DNA of 64,000 nt from Leucobacter edaphi (GTDB lineage: Bacteria; Actinomycetota; Actinomycetes; Actinomycetales; Microbacteriaceae). The position numbers were made by a program, and so were the translations under genes. The stretch lies in the NCBI RefSeq assembly GCF_016522535.1, contig NZ_JAEHOI010000002.1, forward strand, positions 372,001 through 436,000. The letters are read 5' to 3'. The notes below the pieces were generated by a model. The model saw only the letters and a program-made list of their open reading frames with translations, had not been told where the DNA came from and did no database searches. Below are positions 42,506-52,456 of this stretch, piece by piece (the stretch's first letter is position 1; each line of letters begins with the position of its first letter).

Positions 42506-44005
42506 ATGAGTGATGTGCGCGTATCCGAGGACGAGGCAGTGAAGCAGCCCCGAACTCTCGCAGAGAAGCTGTGGGATGACCACGTGGTGGTGAAGGGCGA
42601 GAACGGCGAGCCCGATCTCATCTACATCGATCTCCACCTCATCCACGAGGTCACGAGCCCGCAGGCGTTCGACGGGCTGCGCATGAACGATCGGCCGCTG
42701 CGCCGCGTCGACCTGATGATCGCGACGGAGGATCACAACACCCCCACGCTGAACATCACCCGCCAGATCGAGGACCTGACGAGCCGCCTGCAGATCGACA
42801 CCCTGCGCAAGAACGTCGAGGAGTTCGGCGTGCGCGCGCACCCGCTCGGCGACAAGGAGCAGGGCATCGTCCACGTGGTCGGCCCGCAGCTCGGCCTCAC
42901 CATGCCGGGCATCACGGTCGTCTGCGGTGACAGCCACACCTCGACGCACGGCGCGTTCGGCGCGCTGGCGTTCGGCATCGGCACGAGCGAGGTCGAGCAC
43001 GTCATGGCGACGCAGACGCTCCCGCTCAAGCCGTTCAAGACCATGGCGATCAACGTCGAGGGCGAGCTGCGGCCCGGCGTCACGGCGAAGGACATCATCC
43101 TCGCCGTGATCGCGAAGATCGGTACGGGCGGCGGCCAGGGCTACGTCCTGGAATACCGCGGCTCGGCCATCCGCAACCTGTCGATGGACGGCCGGATGAC
43201 GATCTGCAACATGTCGATCGAGGCCGGCGCGCGTGCCGGCATGGTCGCGCCGGACGAGACCACGTTCGAGTACGTGAGGGGCCGCGAGCACGCGCCGCAG
43301 GGCGCCGACTGGGACGAAGCCGTCGCCTACTGGAAGACGCTGCCAACGGACGAGGGCGCGGTGTTCGACCGCGAGGTCTTCATCGACGCGAGCGAGCTCG
43401 AGCCGTTCGTCACCTGGGGCACGAACCCGGGACAGGGCGTCCTGCTGAGCGACGCGGTTCCGGATCCGGAGCAGTTCGAGGACCCGAACGAGCGCGCGGC
43501 CGCTGAGCGCGCGCTCGAGTACATGGACATTGAGGCGGGTACGCCCATGAAGGAGATCGCGGTCGACGCGGTCTTCATGGGCTCCTGCACGAACAGCCGC
43601 CTCGACGATCTGCGATCGTTCGCAAACCTGATCAAGGGCAAGAAGAAGGCCGAGGGTGTTCGCCTGATGGTCGTCCCGGGCTCCGCCCGCGTTCGCCTGG
43701 AGGCCGAGGCCGAGGGCATCGACAAGATCGTCGAGGAGTTCGGCGGGGAGTGGCGCTTCGCCGGTTGCTCCATGTGCCTCGGCATGAACCCGGATCAGCT
43801 GGCGCCGGGGGAGCGCTGCGCTTCCACCTCAAACCGCAACTTCGAGGGGCGCCAGGGCAAGGGCGGGCGCACGCATCTCGTGTCGCCGCTCGTCGCAGCG
43901 GCGACCGCGATCCGCGGGACGCTGTCGAGCCCCTGGGATCTCCAGGCCGATGAGGCGAACGGCGTCGATCACACTGCAGCACCGAGCGAGAAGGTCGAGG
44001 CCTGA
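42506..44005 (+). CDS. leuC: 3-isopropylmalate dehydratase large subunit
   Basis: A 499-residue aconitase-family enzyme of leucine biosynthesis. The Fe-S cysteines are in GSCTNSR and [11 protein letters not shown], and SRNF-like and [19 protein letters not shown] blocks are intact. It pairs with LeuD, whose gene begins three bases later. The 5' region is the leucine leader. The N terminus is about 15 residues longer than in E. coli. Confidence 0.97.
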   Translation: MSDVRVSEDEAVKQPRTLAEKLWDDHVVVKGENGEPDLIYIDLHLIHEVTSPQAFDGLRMNDRPLRRVDLMIATEDHNTPTLNITRQIEDLTSRLQIDTLRKNVEEFGVRAHPLGDKEQGIVHVVGPQLGLTMPGITVVCGDSHTSTHGAFGALAFGIGTSEVEHVMATQTLPLKPFKTMAINVEGELRPGVTAKDIILAVIAKIGTGGGQGYVLEYRGSAIRNLSMDGRMTICNMSIEAGARAGMVAPDETTFEYVRGREHAPQGADWDEAVAYWKTLPTDEGAVFDREVFIDASELEPFVTWGTNPGQGVLLSDAVPDPEQFEDPNERAAAERALEYMDIEAGTPMKEIAVDAVFMGSCTNSRLDDLRSFANLIKGKKKAEGVRLMVVPGSARVRLEAEAEGIDKIVEEFGGEWRFAGCSMCLGMNPDQLAPGERCASTSNRNFEGRQGKGGRTHLVSPLVAAATAIRGTLSSPWDLQADEANGVDHTAAPSEKVEA

Positions 44006-44008
44006 ACC

Positions 44009-44611
44009 ATGAAGAAATTCACCACGCTGACCGGAATCGCCGCGCCGCTGAAGCGCTCGAACGTCGACACCGACCAGATCATCCCGGCCGTCTTCCTGAA
44101 GCGCGTCACCAAGACCGGCTTCGACGACGCCCTCTTCTACCACTGGCGGCAGGATCCGGAGTTCATCCTGAACCAGCCCCGCTACGAGGGCGTTGAGATC
44201 CTCGTCGCCGGCCCCGACTTCGGCACGGGATCGTCGCGAGAGCACGCCGTGTGGGCGCTCCGCGACTACGGTTTCAAGGTCGTCATCTCGGCTCGCTTCG
44301 CGGACATCTTCCGCGGCAACGCCGGCAAGCAGGGCTTCCTCGCCGCGCAGGTCGCCGAGGACGACGTGAAGCGGATCTGGGCGGCCATGGACGCCGATCC
44401 TGAGGCGCGCGTGACCGTGAGCCTCGAAGACCGCACCGTCTCGATCGGCGACCTGACCGTCGCGTTCGAGGTGGACGACTACACTCGCTGGCGGCTGATG
44501 GAAGGCCTCGACGATATTTCGCTCACCCTGCGAAACGAGGACGCCATCTCGGACTTCGAGTCCAAGCGCCCCGGCTGGATGCCGACAACTACCCCCGTGG
44601 AGGCCGCATGA
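44009..44611 (+). CDS. leuD: 3-isopropylmalate dehydratase small subunit
   Basis: A 200-residue swivelling-domain subunit. It has [16 protein letters not shown] near the N terminus and the substrate loop [17 protein letters not shown]. It completes the LeuCD dehydratase. Its TGA overlaps the murA ATG (ATGA), linking cell-wall synthesis to the leucine operon. Confidence 0.97.
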   Translation: MKKFTTLTGIAAPLKRSNVDTDQIIPAVFLKRVTKTGFDDALFYHWRQDPEFILNQPRYEGVEILVAGPDFGTGSSREHAVWALRDYGFKVVISARFADIFRGNAGKQGFLAAQVAEDDVKRIWAAMDADPEARVTVSLEDRTVSIGDLTVAFEVDDYTRWRLMEGLDDISLTLRNEDAISDFESKRPGWMPTTTPVEAA

Positions 44612-46062
44612 ACGACGCAAGCGACGAGTTGCAGGAGGAGACCCCGCTGATCGCGGGAGAATCCGGCGCTTCGACCCCCGACACCGACGTTTCCGCTGGT
44701 CTGAAGAAGGACGCGGCGAAGGCCGGCGCCCGCGTTGGCCTGACGTCCGATGAGATCATCATCAACGGCGGTCGCCCGCTCACCGGTCGCGTCGAGGTGC
44801 GCGGGGCGAAGAACCTCGCCACCAAGGCGATGGTCGCCGCGCTGCTCGGCAAGACCCCTAGCGTGCTGCGCAACGTCCCGAACATCTCGGATGTTCGCGT
44901 GGTCGCCGGCCTGCTTGCGCTGCACGGTGTGCTGATCACGAAGAGCGAAAACCAGGACGAGTGGCGTCTCGACCCGTCGAACGTGGAGATGGCCCACCAG
45001 GCCGACATCGACGCGCACGCGGGCTCCTCGCGCATCCCGATCCTGTTCTGCGGCCCGCTGCTGCACCGCCTCGGCGAGGCGTTCATCCCCGACCTCGGCG
45101 GCTGCCGGATCGGCGATCGTCCCATCGATTTCCACCTCGACGCGCTCCGCGAGTTTGGCGCAGTGGTCGAGAAGCTCCCGAGCGGGATCAGCCTGACGGC
45201 CCCCAACGGCCTGCACGGCGCGAACATCGAGCTGCCCTACCCGTCGGTCGGCGCAACGGAGCAGGTGCTCCTCACGAGCGTGCTCGCGAAGGGTCAGACC
45301 GAGCTGCGCAACGCCGCGATCGAACCCGAGATCATCGACCTGATCTGCATCCTGCAGAAGATGGGTGCGATCATCACGGTCGAGCCGAACCGGGTCATCT
45401 TCATCGAGGGCGTCGACGAGCTCCGCGGATACGATCACAAGGCGATCTTCGACCGCAACGAGGTGGCGAGCTGGGCCGCCGCGGCCCTCGCCACGAAGGG
45501 CGACGTCTTCGTGGGAGGTGCGCGTCAGGAGGAGATGATGACCTTCCTGAACATCTTCCGCAAGGTCGGCGGCGACTTCGAGGTCCACGACGACGGCATG
45601 CGCTTCTGGCATCCCGGCGGCGAGCTCAAGCCCGTCACGATCGAGACCGACGTGCACCCCGGCTTCATGACCGACTGGCAGCAGCCGCTCGTCGTTGCGC
45701 TCACGCAGGCGCAGGGCGTGTCCACGATCCACGAGACCGTCTACGAGAACCGCTTCGGCTTCACCGACGCGCTCAACAAGATGGGCGCGAACATTGTGGT
45801 CCACCCGGAGGGCCTCGCCGCAGACGACCGGCGTGTGAAGCGCCGCGAGTTCGAGCAGGCCGCGGTCATCTCCGGGCCGACCCCGCTCACGGGAGCCGAT
45901 ATCGAGGTTCCTGATCTCCGGGGCGGCTTCAGCCACCTCATCGCCGCGCTCACCGCTGAGGGGCAGTCCAAGGTGACGAACATCGGCATCATCTCGCGCG
46001 GCTACGAGAACTTCATCGAGAAGCTCCGCCTGCTCGGAGCAGATTTCGTCTACGAAAGCTAA
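44608..46062 (+). CDS. murA: UDP-N-acetylglucosamine 1-carboxyvinyltransferase
   Basis: A 484-residue enzyme for the first committed step of peptidoglycan synthesis. The Lys-Asn pair is in [10 protein letters not shown] (K68, N69). The loop cysteine is C166 in [10 protein letters not shown]. An acidic extension of about 45 residues precedes the core, unlike the roughly 420-residue norm. Translational coupling to leuD places it under leucine-leader read-through unless an internal promoter exists. Confidence 0.95.
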   Translation: MNDASDELQEETPLIAGESGASTPDTDVSAGLKKDAAKAGARVGLTSDEIIINGGRPLTGRVEVRGAKNLATKAMVAALLGKTPSVLRNVPNISDVRVVAGLLALHGVLITKSENQDEWRLDPSNVEMAHQADIDAHAGSSRIPILFCGPLLHRLGEAFIPDLGGCRIGDRPIDFHLDALREFGAVVEKLPSGISLTAPNGLHGANIELPYPSVGATEQVLLTSVLAKGQTELRNAAIEPEIIDLICILQKMGAIITVEPNRVIFIEGVDELRGYDHKAIFDRNEVASWAAAALATKGDVFVGGARQEEMMTFLNIFRKVGGDFEVHDDGMRFWHPGGELKPVTIETDVHPGFMTDWQQPLVVALTQAQGVSTIHETVYENRFGFTDALNKMGANIVVHPEGLAADDRRVKRREFEQAAVISGPTPLTGADIEVPDLRGGFSHLIAALTAEGQSKVTNIGIISRGYENFIEKLRLLGADFVYES

Positions 46063-46076
46063 ACCGCTGAATCTGC

Positions 46077-46108
46077 GATCGCCGGGACGGCATTCCGTCT
46101 CGGCGATC
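46077..46108 (+). terminator. Hairpin between murA and plsC
   Basis: GATCGCCGgGACGG / CCGTCtCGGCGATC (46077-46090 / 46095-46108) with one mismatch, followed by CTGTTTCGGG. It should at least attenuate transcription from murA, and plsC has its own -10 just beyond. Confidence 0.65.
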
Positions 46109-46130
46109 CTGTTTCGGGATAATGTGAGAC

Positions 46131-46907
46131 ATGGTTGACACGGTGAAGTTCCGGAGCCGGTCGTCGGCGGAGAAGCGTCGACCGTCGGTGTTCTGGGTGC
46201 TTGCAAGCTTGATTCTGCCCCTGTGGTCGGCGATGGTCCGGTACCGCTTCACTCCCCAGTCGAAGCTGCCGGAGTCGGGGCCGTTCATCCTCGCCCCGAA
46301 CCACTACAGCGAGATCGACCCGATCGCGATGGGCGCCGCCGTCTGGCACCTGGGCCGTTTGCCCCGCTTCATGGCGAAGGCCAGCCTGTTCAAGGTGCCC
46401 GTGCTCGGCACGCTGCTGAGGCGCTCGGGCCAGATCCCGGTCGAGCGGGAGGGAGCCGCCCGGTCGAGCGCTCGCGGCGGGAACCCCATCGGTGCTGCCG
46501 AATCGCTCATCGCGGCCGAGGCCGGCGTCATCGTGTATCCCGAGGGCACGCTGACCCGCGACCCCGATCTGTGGCCCATGCGCGGCAAGAGCGGCGCGGT
46601 CCGGCTGGCGCTCGTCTCAGGGATTCCCCTGATCCCCGTGGCGCACTGGGGTACGCAGGAGCTCATGCCGCGCTACGGCAAGAAGATCCACCCGTTCCCG
46701 CGGAAGACGATCCGCGTGTCGGTGGGTGAACCCCTCGATCTCTCACGCTTCACCGGTCGCACCATCGACCAGAAGACGGTCAGCGAGGCAACCAACTTGC
46801 TCATGGACGCGATCACCGCGCTCCTCGCAGAACTACGGGGCGAACCGGCCCCCGCCGAGCGCTGGGATCCGAGCAAGCATCAGCAGAGCGAGACGGGACG
46901 TTTTTGA
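46131..46907 (+). CDS. plsC: 1-acyl-sn-glycerol-3-phosphate acyltransferase
   Basis: A 258-residue membrane-associated acyltransferase that makes phosphatidic acid. The catalytic NHYSEID (N57, H58, D63) and the glycerol-phosphate motif YPEGTLTRD are present, with one N-terminal hydrophobic segment. GATAAT (46118-46123) lies seven bases before the ATG, a leaderless-type promoter. The gpsA start overlaps its stop. Confidence 0.93.
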   Translation: MVDTVKFRSRSSAEKRRPSVFWVLASLILPLWSAMVRYRFTPQSKLPESGPFILAPNHYSEIDPIAMGAAVWHLGRLPRFMAKASLFKVPVLGTLLRRSGQIPVEREGAARSSARGGNPIGAAESLIAAEAGVIVYPEGTLTRDPDLWPMRGKSGAVRLALVSGIPLIPVAHWGTQELMPRYGKKIHPFPRKTIRVSVGEPLDLSRFTGRTIDQKTVSEATNLLMDAITALLAELRGEPAPAERWDPSKHQQSETGRF

Positions 46908-48025
46908 GCACCGGACAGATTCCCGTGGTCACCGCAAATACCTCGCGCAACCGGGGCCGCAAGGTCGCCGTCATCGGCGCGGGCAGCTGGGGGACCACCT
47001 TCGCGAAGATCCTGAGCGACGCTGGCTGCGACGTGACCCTCTGGGCCCGGCGCCCGGAGGTTGCCAAGGAAATCCAGGTCGGACGCCGGAATAGCCAGTA
47101 TCTTCCGGGGATCAACCTGCCGAAGCGGCTGAAGGCGACGAGCGATCTGCAGACCGCGCTCCGGGGCGCTCGCCTCGTGTTCCTCGCGGTGCCGAGCCAG
47201 ACGCTGCGACAGAACCTCCTCGACATCGAACCGTTCCTGGATCGCCGCAGTGTGCTCGTGAGCCTCGTAAAGGGCGTCGAGAAGACCACGACGATGCGGA
47301 TGTCCGAGGTCATCGCCGACACGCTCGACCTCGATCCCGAGCGGATCGGCGTGGTCTCCGGGCCGAACATCGCGCTCGAGATCGCCAAGGAGCAGCCCAC
47401 CGGTGCGGTCGCGTCGTGCGCCGAGCTCTCGGTGGCGCAGGAGATCGCAACCGCGGCCTCTGCACCCTACTTCCGCACCTACGTCAACACCGATGTCACG
47501 GGCACCGAGCTTGGTGGCGTGCTGAAGAACCTGATCGCATTGGCGATCGGCATTGTCGACGGCGTGGGGTACGGCGAGAATACGAAGGCCGCGATCATCA
47601 CCCGAGGGCTCGCCGAGATGACCGAGTTCGCGGTCGCTTCCGGCGCCGACCCGGTGACGCTGTCGGGCCTCGCCGGGCTCGGCGATCTCATCGCCACCTG
47701 CCAGTCGCCGCTCTCGCGGAACAATACCGCTGGCCGCCTCATCGGCCAGGGGTACACGCAGGAAGAGACCAAGGAGCAGATGCAGCAGGTCGCAGAGGGC
47801 ATCACCTCGGTCGCCCCCGTGCTCGAGCTCGCACGCGAGCGCGGTATCGTGATGCCGATCGTCGAACAGGTCGAAATGGTGCTCAGCGGCCGGATGGCCC
47901 CGAAAAACCTCGGCCCGCACCTCGCCACCGAGGACGATGTACCGCGCGCCGAGCTCAGTCTCGGCGGAGGGAAGCCGGGCCGCTGGCGCCGAATGCTGGA
48001 CTGGATGAAGGGAAGCAATTCGTGA
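46904..48025 (+). CDS. gpsA: Glycerol-3-phosphate dehydrogenase [NAD(P)+]
   Basis: A 373-residue enzyme supplying glycerol 3-phosphate for phospholipids. The nucleotide motif GAGSWG is at 25-30, and the C-terminal domain has the catalytic-lysine region GGVLKNLIALAIGIVDG and the substrate block LSGLAGLGDL. The TTG start codon overlaps the plsC stop (TTGA). A GTG at 46925 is an alternative. Its own stop overlaps the ddl start. Confidence 0.94.
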   Translation: MSTGQIPVVTANTSRNRGRKVAVIGAGSWGTTFAKILSDAGCDVTLWARRPEVAKEIQVGRRNSQYLPGINLPKRLKATSDLQTALRGARLVFLAVPSQTLRQNLLDIEPFLDRRSVLVSLVKGVEKTTTMRMSEVIADTLDLDPERIGVVSGPNIALEIAKEQPTGAVASCAELSVAQEIATAASAPYFRTYVNTDVTGTELGGVLKNLIALAIGIVDGVGYGENTKAAIITRGLAEMTEFAVASGADPVTLSGLAGLGDLIATCQSPLSRNNTAGRLIGQGYTQEETKEQMQQVAEGITSVAPVLELARERGIVMPIVEQVEMVLSGRMAPKNLGPHLATEDDVPRAELSLGGGKPGRWRRMLDWMKGSNS

Positions 48026-49146
48026 ACGGGACTGCAGTGGAGGACGCCAAGCGCACGGTCGTGATCCTGTTCGGCGGACGCTCGAGCGAGCACGGGATCA
48101 GCTGCGTCACCGCGGCTGGTGTGCTCAACGCGATCGACCGCGAGCGATTCGACGTGATCCTCGTCGGCATAACGCCGGACGGTGCCACGGTGCTCATGTC
48201 CGAGTCCGATCTCGCCGATTACCAGCTCGAGGCGGGGAACCTGCCGCAGGTCGCGGCGAACGGTACGCGCGTGCTGTGGCCCGCCTCGACCGCGACCCGG
48301 GAGATCTCGGTGATCGAGGCCGACGGATCGATGCGCTCGCTCGGCGAGGTGGACGCCGTGCTGCCGATGCTGCACGGTCCCTACGGCGAGGACGGCACGA
48401 TCCAAGGCATGCTCGACCTCGTGAACCTGCCGTACGTGGGCAGCGGCGTGCTCGGTTCCGCGCTGTGCATGGACAAGCACGTGGTGAAGACGGTGCTCGC
48501 CGACGCCGGTATTCGGGTGGCTCCCTGGCGCACGATCACCCAGTCCCAGCTCGAGCGGGATCCCTCGCTCGCCTCACGCGTCGACGAGGGCCTCAGCTAC
48601 CCGCTGTTCGTGAAGCCGGCCCGCGCGGGTTCCAGCGTCGGCGTCACCCGGGTGACGGAGCCAGCAGGCATCCCCGCGGCGCTGGAGATCGCCTTCGCCG
48701 AGGACCGCACCGTGCTCGTCGAGTCCGGAGTGACGGGGCGCGAGGTCGAGATCGCCGTGCTCGAGGGCCGCGGCGAGTCCGCCCCGCGTACGAGCTCCGT
48801 GATCGGGGAGATCGTGTTCACCGGCCGAGATTTCTACGACTTCGAGGCGAAGTACCTGGGCGCAGCGGGCGTCGAACTGGCCCTGCCGGCAGACGTCACC
48901 GAGGCCGAGTTCACCGAGATCCGCGATGCGGCAGTGCGCGCGTTCGAGGTCACTCAGTGCGCCGGTCACTCGCGCATCGACTTCTTCCTCACGGCGGAGG
49001 GCCCCGTGCTCAACGAGATCAACACGCTGCCGGGCTTCACCCCGATCTCGATGTACCCCCGACTCTGGGAGGAATCGGGAATGGGCTATTCCGAGCTGAT
49101 CACCGAGCTGATCGAGCTCGCCGTCGAGAAGCGCCCCGCCTACTGA
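48022..49146 (+). CDS. ddl: D-alanine-D-alanine ligase
   Basis: A 374-residue ATP-grasp enzyme. The N-terminal GGRSSEHGISC, the ATP loop PLFVKPARAGSSVGVTRV, and NEINTLPGFTPISMYP near the C terminus are all typical. It makes the D-Ala-D-Ala dipeptide for peptidoglycan. The GTG start overlaps the gpsA stop (GTGA), so plsC-gpsA-ddl is one coupled unit. Confidence 0.95.
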   Translation: MNGTAVEDAKRTVVILFGGRSSEHGISCVTAAGVLNAIDRERFDVILVGITPDGATVLMSESDLADYQLEAGNLPQVAANGTRVLWPASTATREISVIEADGSMRSLGEVDAVLPMLHGPYGEDGTIQGMLDLVNLPYVGSGVLGSALCMDKHVVKTVLADAGIRVAPWRTITQSQLERDPSLASRVDEGLSYPLFVKPARAGSSVGVTRVTEPAGIPAALEIAFAEDRTVLVESGVTGREVEIAVLEGRGESAPRTSSVIGEIVFTGRDFYDFEAKYLGAAGVELALPADVTEAEFTEIRDAAVRAFEVTQCAGHSRIDFFLTAEGPVLNEINTLPGFTPISMYPRLWEESGMGYSELITELIELAVEKRPAY

Positions 49147-49161
49147 GCGAACGCGCCCTTC

Positions 49162-49653
49162 CTACTCCTTCGTGATGTCGAAGGTGTCGGACAGGGACGT
49201 GCACTTGCGGGTCTGGGGGAGTTCCTTCGCCACGGCGCTGAGGTCGACGACGGCCTCGGTGCCGCTCGACTTCCGCGAGTCGACGACGACCTCGAGCCCG
49301 GGGGAACGGCCATAGGCCTCGAACCGGTACAGCGGCGCCTTCGACTCGTCGATGATCCAGTCGACGCCGTTCACGTTCACGCAGGAGTCTGTCGTCGGGC
49401 CGCTCGGCTCGATCCCGCAGTAGAGCAGCACCGCGGCGGGATCGCCCCACGCGCCGGTGGACTGCGCGTTGGTGGTGCGCTTCTCGAGCCCGCCAACGGT
49501 CTTGGGCAGGCGGACGACCACGTTCGCGCAATCGGGGTTCTCGGCGTCAACTGCTGGCTTCATCGGGACTTCTCCCGCGCAGCCGGCGAGCAGCCCGGCG
49601 AGCGTTGACACTGCGATGATGGCGGCGGCACGCCTGAACCCGTTGCGACTCAC
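49162..49653 (-). CDS. DUF3515 family lipoprotein
   Basis: A 163-residue protein with a signal peptide and lipobox LLAGC (C25), so it is probably anchored outside the membrane. The DUF3515 core contains LPKTVGGLEKR and VLLYCGIE. The family is often next to thiL and ddl in actinobacteria; its function is unknown. TAGGCT lies six bases before the GTG start (leaderless). Confidence 0.88.
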   Translation of the reverse strand: MSRNGFRRAAAIIAVSTLAGLLAGCAGEVPMKPAVDAENPDCANVVVRLPKTVGGLEKRTTNAQSTGAWGDPAAVLLYCGIEPSGPTTDSCVNVNGVDWIIDESKAPLYRFEAYGRSPGLEVVVDSRKSSGTEAVVDLSAVAKELPQTRKCTSLSDTFDITKE

Positions 49654-49659
49654 CCCTCC

Positions 49660-49678
49660 AGCCTAGCTCGGGTAGTTT
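49660..49678. promoter_or_regulatory. Back-to-back leaderless promoters (DUF3515 / thiL)
   Basis: The minus-strand TAGGCT (49660-49665) and plus-strand TAGTTT (49673-49678) sit seven bases apart, each six bases from the start codon it serves. The -35 region of each promoter must overlap the other gene's start. Confidence 0.55.
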
Positions 49679-49684
49679 GGACGA

Positions 49685-50698
49685 ATGATCATGACTGTCG
49701 GCGAGCTCGGCGAGAGCGGCGTTCTGGCGCGCGTGCTCGCGCGCCTCGGGCACGCGGAGAACGCCCTGGTCGGGCCGGGAGACGACTGCGCTGTGCTGCG
49801 CTCGGCCGGCGACACCGTGGTGACGAGCGACACGATGATCGAGGGGCCGGACTTCCGGACCGCCTGGCACGACGGCCGCGATCTCGGGTGGAAACTCGCA
49901 GCGACCAATCTCTCGGACGTCGCGGCGATGGGCGCGCGCCCGACCGCGCTCACCGTCTCGCTCGCGGTGCCGCGTGATACTCCCGTCGCGTTCCTCGAGG
50001 CGATCGCCTCAGGCCTCGACGCTGCCTGCCGCGCGCTCGCGCCGGGGTGCGGCGTGGTCGGCGGAGACCTCGGGACCGCGCCCGTCGTGATGGCGGCGGT
50101 CACGGCCCTGGGCGATCTCGAGGGGCGCGAGCCCGTGTTGCGGACCGGCGCCAGACCGGGCGAGCTGCTCGCTTACGCCGGCGACCTGGGGCTCGCAGGA
50201 CTCGGGCTGTCCCTCCTCTTCGAGCGGGCGGCCGACGAGGACGGTCGTGCGCTCGCCGGGGCGGTCGACGCGTTGCACGCCGAGTTCGGGGTGCCGCTCG
50301 CCGCGCAGCTCGCGCCGGAATCCCCGGTCCGGCTCGGGGTCGCCGCGTCGATTGCGGGCGCGAGCGCCATGATGGACGTCTCCGATTCGCTGTCGATCGA
50401 CGCCGCCAGAATGGCCGAGGCGAGCGGAGTGTCGATCGAGCTGGACTCCTCCCTGCTCGCCGAAGGATTCTCCGAGCAGCGAGGCGTGCACGTTCCCGTC
50501 TCGGCGATGCTCACCGGGGGAGAGGACCACGGGCTGCTCGCGGCGTTCCCGGCCGGGGCGGCCCTGCCGGCGGGCTTCCGGGTGATCGGGAGGGTCGCAG
50601 AATCGGGTGCGTCCGAGGCGACACGGCTCCGTCTCGACGGGGCCCCTCTGGAGCCGAGCGGCTGGGACCCCTACACCGTGCGCTGGCCGGGGAGCTGA
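49685..50698 (+). CDS. thiL: Thiamine-monophosphate kinase
   Basis: A 337-residue enzyme forming thiamine diphosphate. GPGDDCAVL, TSDTMIEGPDF and KLAATNLSDVAAMGA are the Mg-ATP binding acidic motifs; the C-terminal TGGEDHGLLA is also present. TAGTTT lies six bases before the ATG at 49685. The 3' end overlaps the convergent pucR-type gene by 28 bases. Confidence 0.94.
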   Translation: MIMTVGELGESGVLARVLARLGHAENALVGPGDDCAVLRSAGDTVVTSDTMIEGPDFRTAWHDGRDLGWKLAATNLSDVAAMGARPTALTVSLAVPRDTPVAFLEAIASGLDAACRALAPGCGVVGGDLGTAPVVMAAVTALGDLEGREPVLRTGARPGELLAYAGDLGLAGLGLSLLFERAADEDGRALAGAVDALHAEFGVPLAAQLAPESPVRLGVAASIAGASAMMDVSDSLSIDAARMAEASGVSIELDSSLLAEGFSEQRGVHVPVSAMLTGGEDHGLLAAFPAGAALPAGFRVIGRVAESGASEATRLRLDGAPLEPSGWDPYTVRWPGS

Positions 50699-52293
50699 TC
50701 CGGGGCGGAGAGCCTGAGCGCGGTCCACAGTTCCGCGCGCGTGTCCGGGTTGTCGAAGTCCGACTGCAGCAGGGTGGCGCCCGTCTGCACCCTCGCTTTG
50801 AGCGTGTGCCGATGGATTCCGAGCTCGCTCGCAGCGGGACTCGTCTGCCCGTGATGGGTGAGCCACACGCGCAGTGCCTCCTCGATGCGATCGCCGTGCC
50901 GCTGATCATGCTGCCTGATCGGGGCGAGCAGCATCGCCGCCCGGCGATGGGCCTCCTGGCTGGCGTCGAGGATGCTGAGCACCCCGTCGTGCAGCGTCGG
51001 GACGTACGCGACCAGTGCCGAGCCATCATGCGCGCTCGCGTGCTCGTAGGCGCGCTCCGCCTGCTGGATCAGGGCATCGAGCTCGGCCAGCCGACCGCGC
51101 TCGGACACGCCGCCGGGCACGCCGTGCGCGCCGAAGAGCCGCCTGATCGCCGGGAGGTGGCGGGCCTCCGCGATGAGCAGCGGCGTCCCCTCGAGCGTTG
51201 CGGCGAAGAGCCCGGCGCTTCCGGCGTCGAGGGAGCGGAGATCCTGCTCGAAGGCCTCACTCGTGTCGGAATCGGCGTAGCGCGCCGCGACGATCGGTCC
51301 ATCGGGGAGCCGGACCAGGGTGCTCGCGGCGAGGCGGCCGGCGAGCCGGGTCTCTCCCTCGACGAGCAGTCTGACGATGCCCGTGCGCAGCGCGGCCTGG
51401 GCCGTGTCGATCCCGGCGCGGTGCTCGAGCTGGATCGTGGCGAGCGCGGAGACGAGACCGAGGAGCGCCCGGTCGGCGCTGTCCGGGGTGCCGTCGTCCG
51501 AGATCGCGAGGACACCGAGCACGCTGCGCTGGCGCCCGAGGGTCTGGAGCCGCGCACCCGCGCCGCGATCGTCCTCAATGCGGGCCGCGCTGGCGCCGCG
51601 CGAGACGAGCCGTCGCGCTTCGCGACGCAGCCACTCCGTCGCGGACGGGTCGAGTCCCGCGCTCTCGACGATGCGCCCGCTGCGATCCGTGATGCAGACC
51701 CAGCGGCCGAGCCTGGAGGCGGCCTCGCTCACGACGGCACCGAGGCCGTCGCGGTGGAGGGCCGCGTTGGAGACCGCGCGCTGCGCCTCGAGCGACCAGA
51801 GGTCCCGTGCGCGCTCCTCAGCGTCGATCAGCCGGGCAGCCGTCTGCACGATCTCGATGAACGCCGTGTCGTACGGCACGCGGAAGAGTGGCAGCCCGAG
51901 CCTGTCGCAGGCCGAGACGAAGCGCATGGGAACGCGGTCCCAGTGCAGACCGATGCCGACCCCGAGGGCGGTGACGCCGGCGTCGATGAGCCGGGCTACG
52001 AAGTCGTCGGCGTCGGCCTGATCGGGGGAATCATCGAAACGGGCGCCGGTGGTGAGGAGAACGGTGCGCGGGGTGAGGAACGGCGTCGGGTCGTTGAGCT
52101 CGCTCGCGTGGACCCACTGCACCGGGCGGTCGCCGGCGTCGGCGGAGTTGCCGGCGATCGTCACGAGTCCCAGCTGATACTGATGCAGCAGTTCGCCGAG
52201 GGGAATCGTGGGAGAACTGGTTCCTCCGGGCTGGAATCCCTGGTCAAGTTGTGTTTCCTGGGTCTCGCTCGGTGCGGCGCGCTGCGCGTTCAC
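50671..52293 (-). CDS. PucR-type transcriptional regulator (probable GABA regulator GabR)
   Basis: A 540-residue regulator with an N-terminal PucR domain (about residues 30-150), a central GAF-like region and a C-terminal PucR helix-turn-helix with SPAASELGIHRHTLKARVQ. It is divergent from gabT-gabD, as is the PucR-type GabR that activates GABA use in Corynebacterium glutamicum. The GTG at 52293 has a GGGGG stretch upstream. The operator is not identifiable here. Confidence 0.85.
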   Translation of the reverse strand: MNAQRAAPSETQETQLDQGFQPGGTSSPTIPLGELLHQYQLGLVTIAGNSADAGDRPVQWVHASELNDPTPFLTPRTVLLTTGARFDDSPDQADADDFVARLIDAGVTALGVGIGLHWDRVPMRFVSACDRLGLPLFRVPYDTAFIEIVQTAARLIDAEERARDLWSLEAQRAVSNAALHRDGLGAVVSEAASRLGRWVCITDRSGRIVESAGLDPSATEWLRREARRLVSRGASAARIEDDRGAGARLQTLGRQRSVLGVLAISDDGTPDSADRALLGLVSALATIQLEHRAGIDTAQAALRTGIVRLLVEGETRLAGRLAASTLVRLPDGPIVAARYADSDTSEAFEQDLRSLDAGSAGLFAATLEGTPLLIAEARHLPAIRRLFGAHGVPGGVSERGRLAELDALIQQAERAYEHASAHDGSALVAYVPTLHDGVLSILDASQEAHRRAAMLLAPIRQHDQRHGDRIEEALRVWLTHHGQTSPAASELGIHRHTLKARVQTGATLLQSDFDNPDTRAELWTALRLSAPDQLPGQRTV

Positions 52294-52456
52294 TTCGGCC
52301 CCCGTTCGGTTCTGCCAGTATGGCGAAAGATGCTTGCCAACTAAGCCATTGTGGCACGCTCGGCCCCGCATCGCCAGGAGTACGCTGATCACGAACCAAT
52401 CCTGGGGCCCGGTACTTCGTGCGGCCCCGCCCGATCCAGTGAATGGAGAACACCTC

